From NCBI RefSeq assembly GCF_013149785.1, contig NZ_JABEZU010000002.1, forward strand, positions 434,001-498,000: 64,000 nucleotides of DNA, read 5' to 3'. A program made the translations under genes and the position numbers. Positions 24,366-33,307 of the stretch are shown piece after piece. The first letter of the stretch is position 1. Each line of letters opens with the position of its first letter. This DNA comes from Isoptericola halotolerans (lineage in GTDB: Bacteria; Actinomycetota; Actinomycetes; Actinomycetales; Cellulomonadaceae). Under the pieces are notes generated by a model that made no database searches, was not told where the DNA came from, and saw only the letters and a list, made by a program, of their open reading frames with translations.

Positions 24366-25004
24366 ATGACGACACCGCCCGCGACCGGCACTCTCCGCAG
24401 CAGGCGCATCGCGCGTAGTCGGCAGCGCCTTCTCGAGGTCGCGCTGCCGGCGTTCGCCGAACGCGGGTACGACGCGGTGACCGTCGACTGGTTGTGCGAG
24501 CAGGCCGAGGTGTCCAAGCGGAGCTTCTTCCGGTACTTCGAGGGCAAGGAAGACCTCGCACTGACCCCGCTGAACGATGTCTGGCGGACCCTGATCGATG
24601 ACCTCGACGCCGTGCTCGCCCGGAGCGGGCCGTTGCTGGAGGTCGTGGGTGACGCGCTCGTCGAGGTGGTCGACCGCATGCCGGCCGGGTGGGAGCGCCT
24701 CGCCGTCCTGAGCGCACGCCTGAGCGGTACCAACCCGGCGATCGACGCAGCGGGGATGGTCGTGTGCGAACGCTTCACGCAGCGCGTGGTCGATGCGATA
24801 GCAGCACGGCTCGCCACCGTGCCCGGCGCGGACGTCTCTGCGCGCGTCGTGTGCGCCGTCGCCGTCGCAAGTCACCGGGCCGCCGTCGACACCTGGCAGT
24901 CGGCGCCCGACGCCGAGGTGCTCGCCACCCGCGCCGAGCTGTGCGCCTTGCTGCGGGAGTCGTTCGCGGCCGCCCCGGCGGCGCTGGAGGCCCGGCTTCC
25001 GTGA
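24366..25004 (+). CDS. TetR family transcriptional regulator
   Basis: A 212-residue TetR-like repressor. The helix-turn-helix is clear: RQRLLEVALPAFAERGYDAVTVDWLCEQAEVSKRSFFRYFEGKEDL. The ligand domain is mainly helical and not assignable. ATG 24366 lies 6 nt after TACCAT, which suggests a leaderless message. It is divergent from the quinone-oxidoreductase-like gene, its probable target. A perfect 15-bp hairpin follows 24 nt after the stop. Confidence 0.88.
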   Translation: MTTPPATGTLRSRRIARSRQRLLEVALPAFAERGYDAVTVDWLCEQAEVSKRSFFRYFEGKEDLALTPLNDVWRTLIDDLDAVLARSGPLLEVVGDALVEVVDRMPAGWERLAVLSARLSGTNPAIDAAGMVVCERFTQRVVDAIAARLATVPGADVSARVVCAVAVASHRAAVDTWQSAPDAEVLATRAELCALLRESFAAAPAALEARLP

Positions 25005-25027
25005 CGAGCGCGCGGTGCCACATGGTT

Positions 25028-25074
25028 GACGCCCTGCCGGGCCCGACTTAGGGGGATGAGCCCGGCAGGGCGTC
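25028..25074 (+). terminator. terminator after TetR gene
   Basis: Perfect 15-bp arms (25028-25042 and 25060-25074) with a 17-nt loop, 24 nt past the TetR stop and 123 nt past the end of the convergent CPBP-like gene. It could serve both. Confidence 0.75.
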
Positions 25075-25196
25075 TGATCGCCACGCTAGACACGGAGCGT
25101 CAGCGCCCCGTCGGGAACGCCTCAGGGATTGCTCAAGATCGGCGCAGCACGACGGTGCCCCCTGGAGCGGGCACCGGCACCACCGCTGCCCGCGAC

Positions 25197-26024
25197 CTAC
25201 TCCGGTTCGCGGTGCGACCAGTTCACGTCGCGGGGGTCCAGGAACGCCGCGACGGTCGTGGCCAGCACGAAGGAGCTGATGACGGCCGCCAGCATCAGTC
25301 CGCTCTCGTTGCTGGTGCTCAGGCGCTCTCCCAGGACGCTCTGCGCGACCACCTGGAACGCCACGTGGAAGCCGATCGGTGTCCAGAGGCTGCCGGTCTG
25401 GATGCGCAGCAGGCCGAGCACCACCCCCACGGCGAAGAACATGACGCCCCGCTCGGCCAGGACGCCCCACCCCTCGGTGGCGACCCACAGCCCGGTACCG
25501 AAGACGCTGAACAGGACCGCCTGGACGATCGCCGCGACCCAGGGTGGCATCGCGGTGGTCAGGTTGCGCTGGAGGTGCCCGCGGAAGATCAGCTCCTCCG
25601 GCAGCGCCTCGAAGAAGAACACCAGGACGACCCGCAGCGCCGCCCACCCGACGATCGTCGCCCACGGCACCTGGGGCTGCAGGTCCACCCAACCCGTCAG
25701 GAGTGCCACGCCGAGCCCGAGCGCGGACGGCAGGGCGAACGCCGCGACACCGACGAGGAACGGCCGGCCCGCCCGCCGCCACGGGTCGAGCCCGAGACCG
25801 CCGAAGGGTCGCCGGTCCAGGTGGCGGCGGGCCAGGACGACCATCGGCACGGCCAGGCCACTGATGAGAGCGGCGTTCAGGAACCGCACCGGGATGGTCA
25901 GGTCGTCGGCGAAGAGGGCGTCGTTGATCCAGCCCATCGCCGCCCAGATGGCCGTCGCGCCGACGAGGACCGCGAGGAGCCGCACCACCAGGGGAGCACC
26001 GCGCGCGGTCGTGGTGGTGGTCAT
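25197..26024 (-). CDS. CPBP family membrane protein, second motif altered
   Basis: A 275-residue polytopic membrane protein with about eight helices. The first CPBP motif is clear (ALPEELIFRGHLQ), and a third-motif-like His is present in LWTPIGFHVAFQ. Where the family has FAxxH, this protein has LFSVFGTG, so the second histidine is missing. It may be inactive or use another geometry. It is paralogous to the CPBP protein at 22569-23300 but only distantly. ATG 26024 starts directly before the first helix. Confidence 0.75.
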   Translation of the reverse strand: MTTTTTARGAPLVVRLLAVLVGATAIWAAMGWINDALFADDLTIPVRFLNAALISGLAVPMVVLARRHLDRRPFGGLGLDPWRRAGRPFLVGVAAFALPSALGLGVALLTGWVDLQPQVPWATIVGWAALRVVLVFFFEALPEELIFRGHLQRNLTTAMPPWVAAIVQAVLFSVFGTGLWVATEGWGVLAERGVMFFAVGVVLGLLRIQTGSLWTPIGFHVAFQVVAQSVLGERLSTSNESGLMLAAVISSFVLATTVAAFLDPRDVNWSHREPE

Positions 26025-26099
26025 CGGCTGCCTCTCGAGGATCGGTCGGGACGGATCCCACGCTAGGTGGCACGGTCAGACGGCCGGCAGTGCCGGAAG

Positions 26100-26117
26100 T
26101 CACGCCCGGTGGCGTGA
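26100..26117. promoter_or_regulatory. palindrome between divergent genes
   Basis: TCACGCC-CGGT-GGCGTGA is a perfect 7-bp dyad in the 188-nt gap between the divergent CPBP-like and GGDEF-like genes. It may be an operator or a small hairpin; the bound factor is unknown. Confidence 0.3.
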
Positions 26118-26212
26118 CCAGCGGGTGAACGATCGTGAACGCCGGTCGAACCTTGCGAGGACTTCCCGGTGGTCTCGACATCTCGCGGCGGCTTCGCGTC
26201 ATCCTGGGCCGC

Positions 26213-27244
26213 GTGCATGACGAGATCACCGAAGTCGCCCGGCATCGCCAGGTCCGGGGCGGCACCCGCCTCGCCGGCGTCGTCTCCGACCTCGCCCGCC
26301 CCGTGGTCGTCGTGGGGTCGACGACGCCCGTCGGCCAGCTCGAGGTGATGTTCCGCAACCCTGAGCTGGGCTGCGTCGTCGTGGTCGAGGACGGTGGCAC
26401 CCGCACCGGGATCATCATGCGGTCGGGCCTGACGGCCGCACTGACCGGCCGGCTCGGCTACGGACGAGCCGTGCTCGAGCGCAGGCCGACGTCCGAGGTC
26501 ACCGACTGGAGCCCGATGGTGGTGCACCCGCACGACGCCGTGTCGTCCGTCGCGACGCGGGCGATGGAACGGTCCGACGCCCGCCGCTACGACGACGTCC
26601 TGGTGGCGGCGGAGCAGTGGGCGAGCGCCAGCACCGCGGACCTCATGCGGTCGCTGGTGGCGGCGCTCGCGGACCGTTCCAGCCGTGATCCGCAGACGCG
26701 GCTGCCCACCCGGTCGGCGACCTGGCACTCGTTGGCGCGGCGCTGCGATCTCGTGCAGGGAACCCGGACGCGCGTCGTGCTGGTCCTGCTGGACGTGCGC
26801 GGCATGTCGGCCCTCAACGCACGGCACGGCTTCGTGGCGGGGGACGCCGTGCTCGTCGACCTCGCCGGTCGGCTCGTCGGAGGGCTGCCCCGGGGGTGCG
26901 AGGCGGGGCGGGTCGACGGCGACCGGTTCGCGGTGCTCGCGACCCTGCCGCCCATGGACGACATCCAGGCGGCCGCGTCGGCCGACCATCTGCGCCGCCA
27001 CGTGCTGGCCAACCTCGCGCAGCCGTCGGCCGCGACGGGCGCCGCGGTCTGGCCGGAGCTGCGTTCCTCGGTCGTGTGGTCGGTGGCCGGCGCGGCCGAC
27101 GCCGAGGAGCTCGTGCGGGAGGCCGAGTCCCGGCTGGGAGGGTCCGGCAGCCCGGGCGGGTCGCGGGTCGGTCGCACGGCGCCGTCGGCTCCAGGGCCGT
27201 CGGAAGGTGCCGGCGACCGTCTACCCCTGCGCCGGGTCGGCTGA
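26213..27244 (+). CDS. CBS-like plus degenerate GGDEF domain protein
   Basis: A 343-residue cytoplasmic protein. Residues about 20-130 look like a tandem CBS-type sensor (PVVVVGSTTPVGQLEVMF, GCVVVVEDGGTRTGIIM, WSPMVVHPHDAVSSV). Residues about 160-310 have the GGDEF fold: DPQTRLPTR matches the D-x-L-T-x-L-x-N opening and DVRGMSALNARHGFVAGDAVL the metal-binding strand, but the active loop reads RVDGDRF where GGDEF is needed. Diguanylate cyclase activity is therefore unlikely; a c-di-GMP or nucleotide-sensing role is possible. The C-terminal tail is disordered. GTG 26213 is 7 nt after CATCCT; GTG 26135 is an alternative start that adds 26 residues. Confidence 0.7.
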   Translation: MHDEITEVARHRQVRGGTRLAGVVSDLARPVVVVGSTTPVGQLEVMFRNPELGCVVVVEDGGTRTGIIMRSGLTAALTGRLGYGRAVLERRPTSEVTDWSPMVVHPHDAVSSVATRAMERSDARRYDDVLVAAEQWASASTADLMRSLVAALADRSSRDPQTRLPTRSATWHSLARRCDLVQGTRTRVVLVLLDVRGMSALNARHGFVAGDAVLVDLAGRLVGGLPRGCEAGRVDGDRFAVLATLPPMDDIQAAASADHLRRHVLANLAQPSAATGAAVWPELRSSVVWSVAGAADAEELVREAESRLGGSGSPGGSRVGRTAPSAPGPSEGAGDRLPLRRVG

Positions 27245-27336
27245 TCTCGGTCGCGGCGACCTCGCGGCACCGTGCCGCGCCCGAGGATCGTGGACCGGCA
27301 TCGACCTCCTGCCCGGAATGCGCGAGGATGGGGCAC

Positions 27337-28938
27337 GTGCGTGTACGGAACGCCCGATTCGTCCTGACCTTCTGCTGCGCGGCCGCGTTCGTCGTCGGCT
27401 GCGCTCCCGACGACCCTCCGCCCGAACCCGAAGGCCCGGCCGTGACGGCCGTGGTCTCGGGTCCGGTGGGTCATACCCTGCTGCTGCCGGCGGCCGACCC
27501 GGCAGAGCTGGCGCTGACGACGAGCCAGCAGATCTTCGAGCGGTCCCCGGTGGCGGTGCTGGCCGAGGGGTACCCCGTCGAGGGTGACCCCGAGGACGAC
27601 GACGTCGCCGCGGCCGCCGCGGTGCGGGCTGCCCAGGCCTCGGCGGCCGAGGATCTCGGTGCCCCCGCCCTCCTCGTCGGTGGCGCGGTGTCCGCCCACG
27701 GGGTCACCGACGAGCTGGACCGCCTGGGCGTCCAGGTGGCCGTCGTCGTGCGTCCGGCGTCCGGCCCCGGCGACGGTGGCGCCGCGGAGCAGGCGGCCGT
27801 CGCGGCCGGGGCCGCCGTCGTCGACCTTCGCTCCACCGCCCTGCCGGGCCGCAGCGACGAGCCGGGGGCGCTGAGCGACGCGGAGGCGTCGCGTCTGCGC
27901 GCGGACGTGGAGTCTGCGCTGCTCAGCGGGTCGTCCACGGGTGTCGAGGGGTTGCGGGAGGTGCTCGCCCTGACCGACCCGCAGCCCGGCCAGGAGGCCG
28001 CCGTCGCGACGCTGCGGGCGGCCGGTGCCGTCGACCACGAGGTGCCGGGCGGGGACATCGCCGCCTCGCCGGAGTCGATCGAGCGGATCGACATGGCGCA
28101 GGCCCTCGCCGTGATCGGGGTGGGTCCGTCGTTCGGCGCCGCGGCCGACTTCGGGTGGCGGGTGGCGGCGGCCGAGCGCGGCGACCTGCTGCCGACAGGG
28201 ACCCAGCACCTGCTCCCGGCGCGCTACGTCACCACCGCGGGGGACCGCCGCGACGAGCCGGCCGACGTCGTCGAGCGGGCGGCGTCCTCCGCCGAGGCCT
28301 ATGCGGACCTGGAGGGCGGCCCGGTGGTCCCGACCGTCGTCGTGCAGGCCAGCGCGCGGGCCGGGCACCCGGGGGAGGACGGCGACTGGGTCGCCGAGGA
28401 GCCGCTCGCGGAGCTGGAGCCGCTGGTGGACGCGGCGCTGGCGGCCGACCAGTACGTGCTGCTCGACGTCGGCGCGGGGGCCTCGACCCTGCTCGAGGAG
28501 GTCGAGCCGCTCACCGAGCTGCTGCGACGACCGGGGGTGGGGGTTGCTCTGCACCCCGAGCAGCGCCGGTCGGACGGTGGGCTCCCCCCGGGACAGGTGC
28601 CGGTGGACGAGGTGGAGGCCGTGATCACCTATATTGAAGGTGTGGTTACTAATCACGGTCTGCCCCCGACGACGGTGGTCGTGCACCAGACGCGGCCGGA
28701 GTCCGTCGTCGACCGTGAGCGCCTCGCCGACGTGGCCGCCGCCACGGACGCGGTCGAGATCGTCCTCGCCGCGGACCGCACCGGCGGACCGACGACCACC
28801 GAGTGGGTGTGGGGCCGTGTGACCGACGACGTCCCTGACGGGGTGCACGCCGGCTGGGCGGGGCCCGTCTACCCCCCGACCCAGGCGGCAGACCTCGTCC
28901 CCACGGACCCGGCACCGCTCTTCGTCGCGGGGTCCTGA
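27337..28938 (+). CDS. secreted lipoprotein of unknown function
   Basis: A 533-residue lipoprotein. The signal peptide ends in the lipobox VVGC with Cys22 as the lipidated residue. The mature protein starts with an acidic Pro-rich spacer. I do not recognise a family. The C-terminal half alternates strands and helices (VVVQASARAGHPGEDGDW, YVLLDVGAGASTLLEEV, VGVALHPEQR, TVVVHQTRPESVVDRERL), which suggests a TIM-barrel-like domain. The gene is 12 nt upstream of the GH20 gene, so the pair may handle GlcNAc polymers. Codons around 28630-28655 are AT-ending, unlike the rest. GTG 27337 is 7 nt after GAGGAT; ATG 27328 is possible. Confidence 0.72.
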   Translation: MRVRNARFVLTFCCAAAFVVGCAPDDPPPEPEGPAVTAVVSGPVGHTLLLPAADPAELALTTSQQIFERSPVAVLAEGYPVEGDPEDDDVAAAAAVRAAQASAAEDLGAPALLVGGAVSAHGVTDELDRLGVQVAVVVRPASGPGDGGAAEQAAVAAGAAVVDLRSTALPGRSDEPGALSDAEASRLRADVESALLSGSSTGVEGLREVLALTDPQPGQEAAVATLRAAGAVDHEVPGGDIAASPESIERIDMAQALAVIGVGPSFGAAADFGWRVAAAERGDLLPTGTQHLLPARYVTTAGDRRDEPADVVERAASSAEAYADLEGGPVVPTVVVQASARAGHPGEDGDWVAEEPLAELEPLVDAALAADQYVLLDVGAGASTLLEEVEPLTELLRRPGVGVALHPEQRRSDGGLPPGQVPVDEVEAVITYIEGVVTNHGLPPTTVVVHQTRPESVVDRERLADVAAATDAVEIVLAADRTGGPTTTEWVWGRVTDDVPDGVHAGWAGPVYPPTQAADLVPTDPAPLFVAGS

Positions 28939-28950
28939 CCAGGAGAACCC

Positions 28951-30429
28951 ATGCTGCCCCTCATCCCGTGGCCCACCGAGGTCGTCGAGCCCGCTGCGAC
29001 CGCAACCGGCCCCGCAGCCCTCGCGCTGCCCGCCGTGCGGGTCGACGCCCCGGCCGGCCTGACCGCCGTCGTCGCCGAACTGGTCGCGGCCGCCGGGGTC
29101 CCGGTGTCCGACCACGACACGGACGGACCCGCCGTCCCGTTCACGCTGCGCCTGGACCCGGCCGGCGGCCCCACCGGCAGCGACGGCTCGCAGAGCCCGG
29201 AGCGCTACACGCTGCAGGTGACCGCCGCGGGTATCGAGGCGACCGCGCCCGAGCCGGTCGGTCTGCTGCACGCCGCACGGACCCTCCGCCAGCTCGTGGT
29301 CCGGCCGGCCGACGGCGCGGCGGGCGGGACGCCGTCGACCGTGCCCGTCGTCGTCGTGCGCGACGCCCCGAGGCACTCCTGGCGCGGGCTCTCGTTCGAC
29401 GTCGTGCGCCACTGGTTCGGCCCCGACGACATCCGGGCCGTCGTCGACCTCGTCGGCGCGTTCAAGCTGCGCGTGCTGCACCTGCACCTCACCGACGACC
29501 AGGGCTGGCGCATCGAGATCCCGTCCCGGCCCGAGCTGGAGAAGGCCTCCGACAACCAGGTCGGCGGTGGGTCGGCCGGCTACCTCACCGCCGACGACTA
29601 CCGCGATCTGCAGGAGTACGCCGCAGCCCGGTTCATCACGATCGTGCCCGAGTTCGACATGCCCGGGCACGTCAACGCCGCCACGCACGTCTACGGCGCG
29701 CTCACCGCGGACGGCCTGGCGACCGACGCCTACGACGGCATCGAGGTCGGATTCTCCCGGCTGTGGTTCGACAACCCGGCCACCGAACCGTTCCTGCGGG
29801 ACGTCATCGGCGACCTGGCCCGCATGACCCTCGGAGAGTGGGTGCACGTCGGGGGCGACGAGGTCCTCACGATGGACCACGCCGAGTTCGCGAAGTTCGT
29901 CGACCTCGCGCAGCAGATCGTCCGGGAGCACGGCAAGACGCCGGTCTTCTGGCAGGAGGGTGCCCGCGGACCGGTGGAACCGGGCACGTTGCTGCAGTAC
30001 TGGGAGCCCAAGGGCGAGGAGTTCGACCGGTTCGTCGCCGCGGCGCACGCCGGGGCACGCTTCATCATGTCGCCCGGCAACCATGCCTACCTCGACATGA
30101 AGTACACCCCCGAGCACCCGCTCGGTCTGCACTGGGCCGGCTACGTGGAGCTGCGGGACTCCTACGACTGGGAGCCCACGACGGTCATCGACGGACTGCC
30201 GGCGTCCGCCGTGGAAGGGGTGTCGGCGGCGGTCTGGACCGAGACTCTCACCACCCGCGACGAGCTGTTCTCCATGCTGCTGCCGCGGCTCGGCGCCGTC
30301 GCCGAGGTCGCCTGGACGAGCCCGCAGGCCAAGGACTTCGACGCGTTCGCGGCACGCACGGCCGCCCAGGCGCCGTCCTGGCGGGCAGTCGGCTGGACGT
30401 ACCACCCCACCCCGCAGGTCACCTGGTAG
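28951..30429 (+). CDS. beta-N-acetylhexosaminidase, GH20
   Basis: A 492-residue glycoside hydrolase. An N-terminal alpha/beta (GH20b) domain spans about 1-130. The barrel then shows HSWRGLSFDVVRHWF, LHLHLTDDQGWRIEIPSRPEL, PEFDMPGHVNAA and HVGGDE with the catalytic pair Asp303-Glu304, which uses substrate-assisted catalysis through the acetamido group. It would release terminal GlcNAc/GalNAc from chitobiose, peptidoglycan fragments or glycans. No signal peptide is present, so it probably acts in the cytoplasm on imported sugars. AGGAG is 7 nt before the ATG, and the upstream lipoprotein gene is only 12 nt away. Confidence 0.92.
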   Translation: MLPLIPWPTEVVEPAATATGPAALALPAVRVDAPAGLTAVVAELVAAAGVPVSDHDTDGPAVPFTLRLDPAGGPTGSDGSQSPERYTLQVTAAGIEATAPEPVGLLHAARTLRQLVVRPADGAAGGTPSTVPVVVVRDAPRHSWRGLSFDVVRHWFGPDDIRAVVDLVGAFKLRVLHLHLTDDQGWRIEIPSRPELEKASDNQVGGGSAGYLTADDYRDLQEYAAARFITIVPEFDMPGHVNAATHVYGALTADGLATDAYDGIEVGFSRLWFDNPATEPFLRDVIGDLARMTLGEWVHVGGDEVLTMDHAEFAKFVDLAQQIVREHGKTPVFWQEGARGPVEPGTLLQYWEPKGEEFDRFVAAAHAGARFIMSPGNHAYLDMKYTPEHPLGLHWAGYVELRDSYDWEPTTVIDGLPASAVEGVSAAVWTETLTTRDELFSMLLPRLGAVAEVAWTSPQAKDFDAFAARTAAQAPSWRAVGWTYHPTPQVTW

Positions 30430-30447
30430 CCGCGGCCCGGCGCGGGG

Positions 30448-32379
30448 TCAGACCCAGTTGCGGAACCGGATGACCTCGCGCCAGTAGTCGTAGGGCACCT
30501 GCATCGCCGACCAGAACGGGTAGAAAGCCACCGAGACGGCCGCGATCACCAGCAGGACTCCGGCGATCAGCCCGATCGCGCCGCCGCGACCCCGACCGCG
30601 TGCCGTGCGCTCCAGCGCGACCACCATCGGGTACAGGAGCGTCAGGATCACCCACGGGGTGAAGACGATCGAGTAGAACGCGAAGATCGTCCGGTCGGTG
30701 TACAGGAACCAGGGAGCCCAGCCCGCGATCGTGCCGGACAGCACCGCGAGCGCCCGCCAGTCCCGCAGCCAGACCCCGAGCACGATCGTCACGACGATCG
30801 CGATCGCCGCGAGGAACCACAGCAGCGGGTTGCCGAGCGCGGTCACCGCGACCGCGCACGCGCCGTCGGCGTCCACCGGGCACCCCTCCTGCCCCGGGGC
30901 GGACCGCTCCCAGAAGAAGGACGTGGGGCGCCACTGCACGATCCAGCCCCACGGGTGCGCGGCGTACGCGTGCTCGGAGTCGAGACCCGTGTGGAAGCCG
31001 AGCATCTGCTGGTGGTAGTGCCAGAGGCTCTCCAGCCAGTCCGGCACCCAGGTCGCCTGGTCGGGGTTGTCCGTCGCCCAGGTGCGGTAGTAGCCCGGTG
31101 CGGCCGACCCGGCGCTCGCGATCCACGACCACCACGAGGCCACGTAGGTGACGAGCGCGACCGGCACGACCTGGACGAAGGCGTAGGGGGCGTCGAACGC
31201 CAGCGCCTTCACCGTCCCGTGCGGGATGCCGGCCCGGCGCCGTGCCGTCACGTCCCACAGCACGGTCAGGAGACCGAACACCGCGACGAACCACAGCCCG
31301 GACCACTTGACCCCGCAGGCGAGACCCAGAGAGACCCCCGCGGCCAGGCGCCACCACCGGGCGCCGAGCCAGCGCGGCGCCTCGCTCAGGCTGCCACCGG
31401 ACCCGACGACCGCGGCGACCCCGGCCGCCAGCCGTCGTCGGGCCTGCTCCCGGTCCAGCAGCAGGCAGCCGAACGCCACCAGGACCCAGAACATGAGGAA
31501 CTGGTCCAGCAACGCCGTGCGCGAGTGGACGATCGCCTGGCCGTCGATCGCCAGCAGGAACCCCGCGGCGAGGCCCATCACCGTGCTCGAGAACAGCCGC
31601 CGCGCGATGCGGGCCAGCAGCAGCACCGCGAGGATGCCGACGACGGCGCTCGCCAGGCGCCACGCGAAGGGGTCGGTCGCCCCGCCGCCGGCCTCCATGC
31701 CGAGCCAGATCATCCACTTGCCGACCGGCGGGTGGACCACGTAGGCGGCCTGGTCGAGATAGGTGTCGACGTCCCCCGCCTCGAACGCCGGGTCGGGGTC
31801 GTCGGGCCACTGCCGCTCCGAGCCCTCGCGCCCGAGGGTGTAGGCGTCCTTGACGTAGTACGTCTCGTCGAAGACGAGGGTGCCCGGCTTGCCCAGCTCC
31901 CACAGCCGGGCCACCGCGGCGAGGAGCGTGATCATCACGGCTCCCGCCCAGCCGAGGGCGCGGGCCTGCCGCGTGGCGCCGAGAGCCAGTCGCCGTTCGC
32001 CGAGCAGGCGCACGAGCAGCGTGCGCTCGGTCGTGGCCGGCTCGTCACGCATCCCGGTCGGACCCTCCGCCTGCGCCGGTCCCTCGGTGCCCGACGGCGG
32101 CAGGTCCGGCGGGTCGGCGGCCGGGGCAGCGCTCCCAGCGGGCGTCGTCCCCGCGCGCGGCCCGGCATGCTGGCCCCCGCTCTGCCCGACGCTCGGCACG
32201 GCGCCGGTGAGGGCGCGGATGGCGCCGGTCACGACCGGGATGCCGCGCGTGTCCGTGCGACGGTGCCCGTGGACGTCCCGTCGCGAGGGGTACTGCTGGC
32301 GGGGCTCCGAAGGCGTGTCGACCGCAGGGGTGTCACCGGTGGTCGGGGCGTCGGCATCGGGGGCGCTCACCTCGGCCAC
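30448..32379 (-). CDS. dolichyl-phosphate-mannose-protein mannosyltransferase (PMT, GT39)
   Basis: A 643-residue membrane enzyme. About 120 disordered residues rich in Pro/Ala/Thr precede the first helix. The PMT signature follows: LWELGKPGTLVFDETYYVKDAYTL with the catalytic Asp-Glu, then AYVVHPPVGKWMIWLG, and about ten more helices. It corresponds to Rv1002c, which O-mannosylates Thr-rich exported proteins using polyprenyl-phospho-mannose. Targets in this window could include the surface protein and the Thr/Pro linker of the sigma fusion. It is divergent from rsmI with a 39-nt gap, an arrangement conserved in actinobacteria. Confidence 0.92.
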   Translation of the reverse strand: MAEVSAPDADAPTTGDTPAVDTPSEPRQQYPSRRDVHGHRRTDTRGIPVVTGAIRALTGAVPSVGQSGGQHAGPRAGTTPAGSAAPAADPPDLPPSGTEGPAQAEGPTGMRDEPATTERTLLVRLLGERRLALGATRQARALGWAGAVMITLLAAVARLWELGKPGTLVFDETYYVKDAYTLGREGSERQWPDDPDPAFEAGDVDTYLDQAAYVVHPPVGKWMIWLGMEAGGGATDPFAWRLASAVVGILAVLLLARIARRLFSSTVMGLAAGFLLAIDGQAIVHSRTALLDQFLMFWVLVAFGCLLLDREQARRRLAAGVAAVVGSGGSLSEAPRWLGARWWRLAAGVSLGLACGVKWSGLWFVAVFGLLTVLWDVTARRRAGIPHGTVKALAFDAPYAFVQVVPVALVTYVASWWSWIASAGSAAPGYYRTWATDNPDQATWVPDWLESLWHYHQQMLGFHTGLDSEHAYAAHPWGWIVQWRPTSFFWERSAPGQEGCPVDADGACAVAVTALGNPLLWFLAAIAIVVTIVLGVWLRDWRALAVLSGTIAGWAPWFLYTDRTIFAFYSIVFTPWVILTLLYPMVVALERTARGRGRGGAIGLIAGVLLVIAAVSVAFYPFWSAMQVPYDYWREVIRFRNWV

Positions 32380-32418
32380 TTTAGGGGGTCATGACGCTCC
32401 CGTGGGACAGTGGGCCGC

Positions 32419-33291
32419 ATGAGTCGTCTCGCCGAGGCCGGGTCCGTCGTGCTGGCCGCCACCCCTATCGGCAACGTCGAGGACGCCTCGCCCCGGCTGC
32501 TGCGTCTGCTGCAGGAGGCCGACGTCGTCGCCGCCGAGGACACCCGCCGCCTGCACGGCCTGGCCGGCCGGCTCGGGATCACGGTCGGCGGGCGCGTCGT
32601 GTCCTACCACGAGCACAACGAGCGTGACCGCGCCGACGACCTGCTGGACGTCGTCGACGAGGGCGGGACCGTCGTCGTCGTCACCGACGCGGGGATGCCT
32701 GCCGTGTCCGACCCCGGGTTCCGACTGGTCGAGCGGGCCGTCGAACGCGGGCTGCCGGTGACGGCCGCGCCGGGGGCGTCGGCCGTGCTGACGGCGCTCG
32801 CGCTGTCCGGTCTGCCCACCGACCGGTTCACGTTCGACGGGTTCGTCCCGCGCAAGTCCGGCGACCGGGCGCGGTGGCTCGGGGCGCTGGCGTCCGAACC
32901 GCGCACCATGGTGCTCTTCGAGGCGCCGCACCGCGTCGTCGAGACGCTCGCGGCGATGGCCGAGGCGTTCGGCGTCGACCGTCCCGCAGCCGTGTGCCGT
33001 GAGCTGACCAAGACCTACGAGGAGGTGCTGCGCGGCACCCTCGGCGAGCTCGCGGCGCTCGCGGGGGAGCGGGCCGCCGACGGCGCCGCGCTGCGCGGCG
33101 AGATCTGCCTCGTCGTCGGCGGGGCGCCGGCGGCAGGGGCGCCCCGCGTGGAGGACCTGGTCCCCGAGGTGCTCGACCGGGTGGCGGCGGGTGAACGGCT
33201 CAAGGCCGCGGTGGCCGAGGTCGCCACCGCGGCCGGGGTTCCCAAGCGGGACCTCTACGCGGCGGCCCTGGCCGCGCGCGCATCGAGGTAG
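32419..33291 (+). CDS. rsmI: 16S rRNA (cytidine(1402)-2'-O)-methyltransferase
   Basis: A 290-residue tetrapyrrole-methylase-fold enzyme that 2'-O-methylates C1402 of 16S rRNA with SAM. Motifs: VLAATPIGNVEDASPRLL at the N-terminus, VVAAEDTRR, VVVVTDAGMPAVSDPGFRLV and APGASAVLTALALSGLPTDRFTFDGFVPRK. ATG 32419 lies 7 nt after GACAGT; the GTG at 32410 would add three residues. It corresponds to Rv1003 next to Rv1002c. Confidence 0.95.
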   Translation: MSRLAEAGSVVLAATPIGNVEDASPRLLRLLQEADVVAAEDTRRLHGLAGRLGITVGGRVVSYHEHNERDRADDLLDVVDEGGTVVVVTDAGMPAVSDPGFRLVERAVERGLPVTAAPGASAVLTALALSGLPTDRFTFDGFVPRKSGDRARWLGALASEPRTMVLFEAPHRVVETLAAMAEAFGVDRPAAVCRELTKTYEEVLRGTLGELAALAGERAADGAALRGEICLVVGGAPAAGAPRVEDLVPEVLDRVAAGERLKAAVAEVATAAGVPKRDLYAAALAARASR

Positions 33292-33307
33292 GGCGCCGCC
33301 GCGAAGG

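Noticed and set aside
26587-30405. Very long minus-strand open frame (over 1200 codons) across the GGDEF-like, lipoprotein and GH20 genes
   Set aside because: It is the complement of three well-supported plus-strand genes, and its translation is Arg/Gly/His-rich without domains. Such frames are expected at this GC content.
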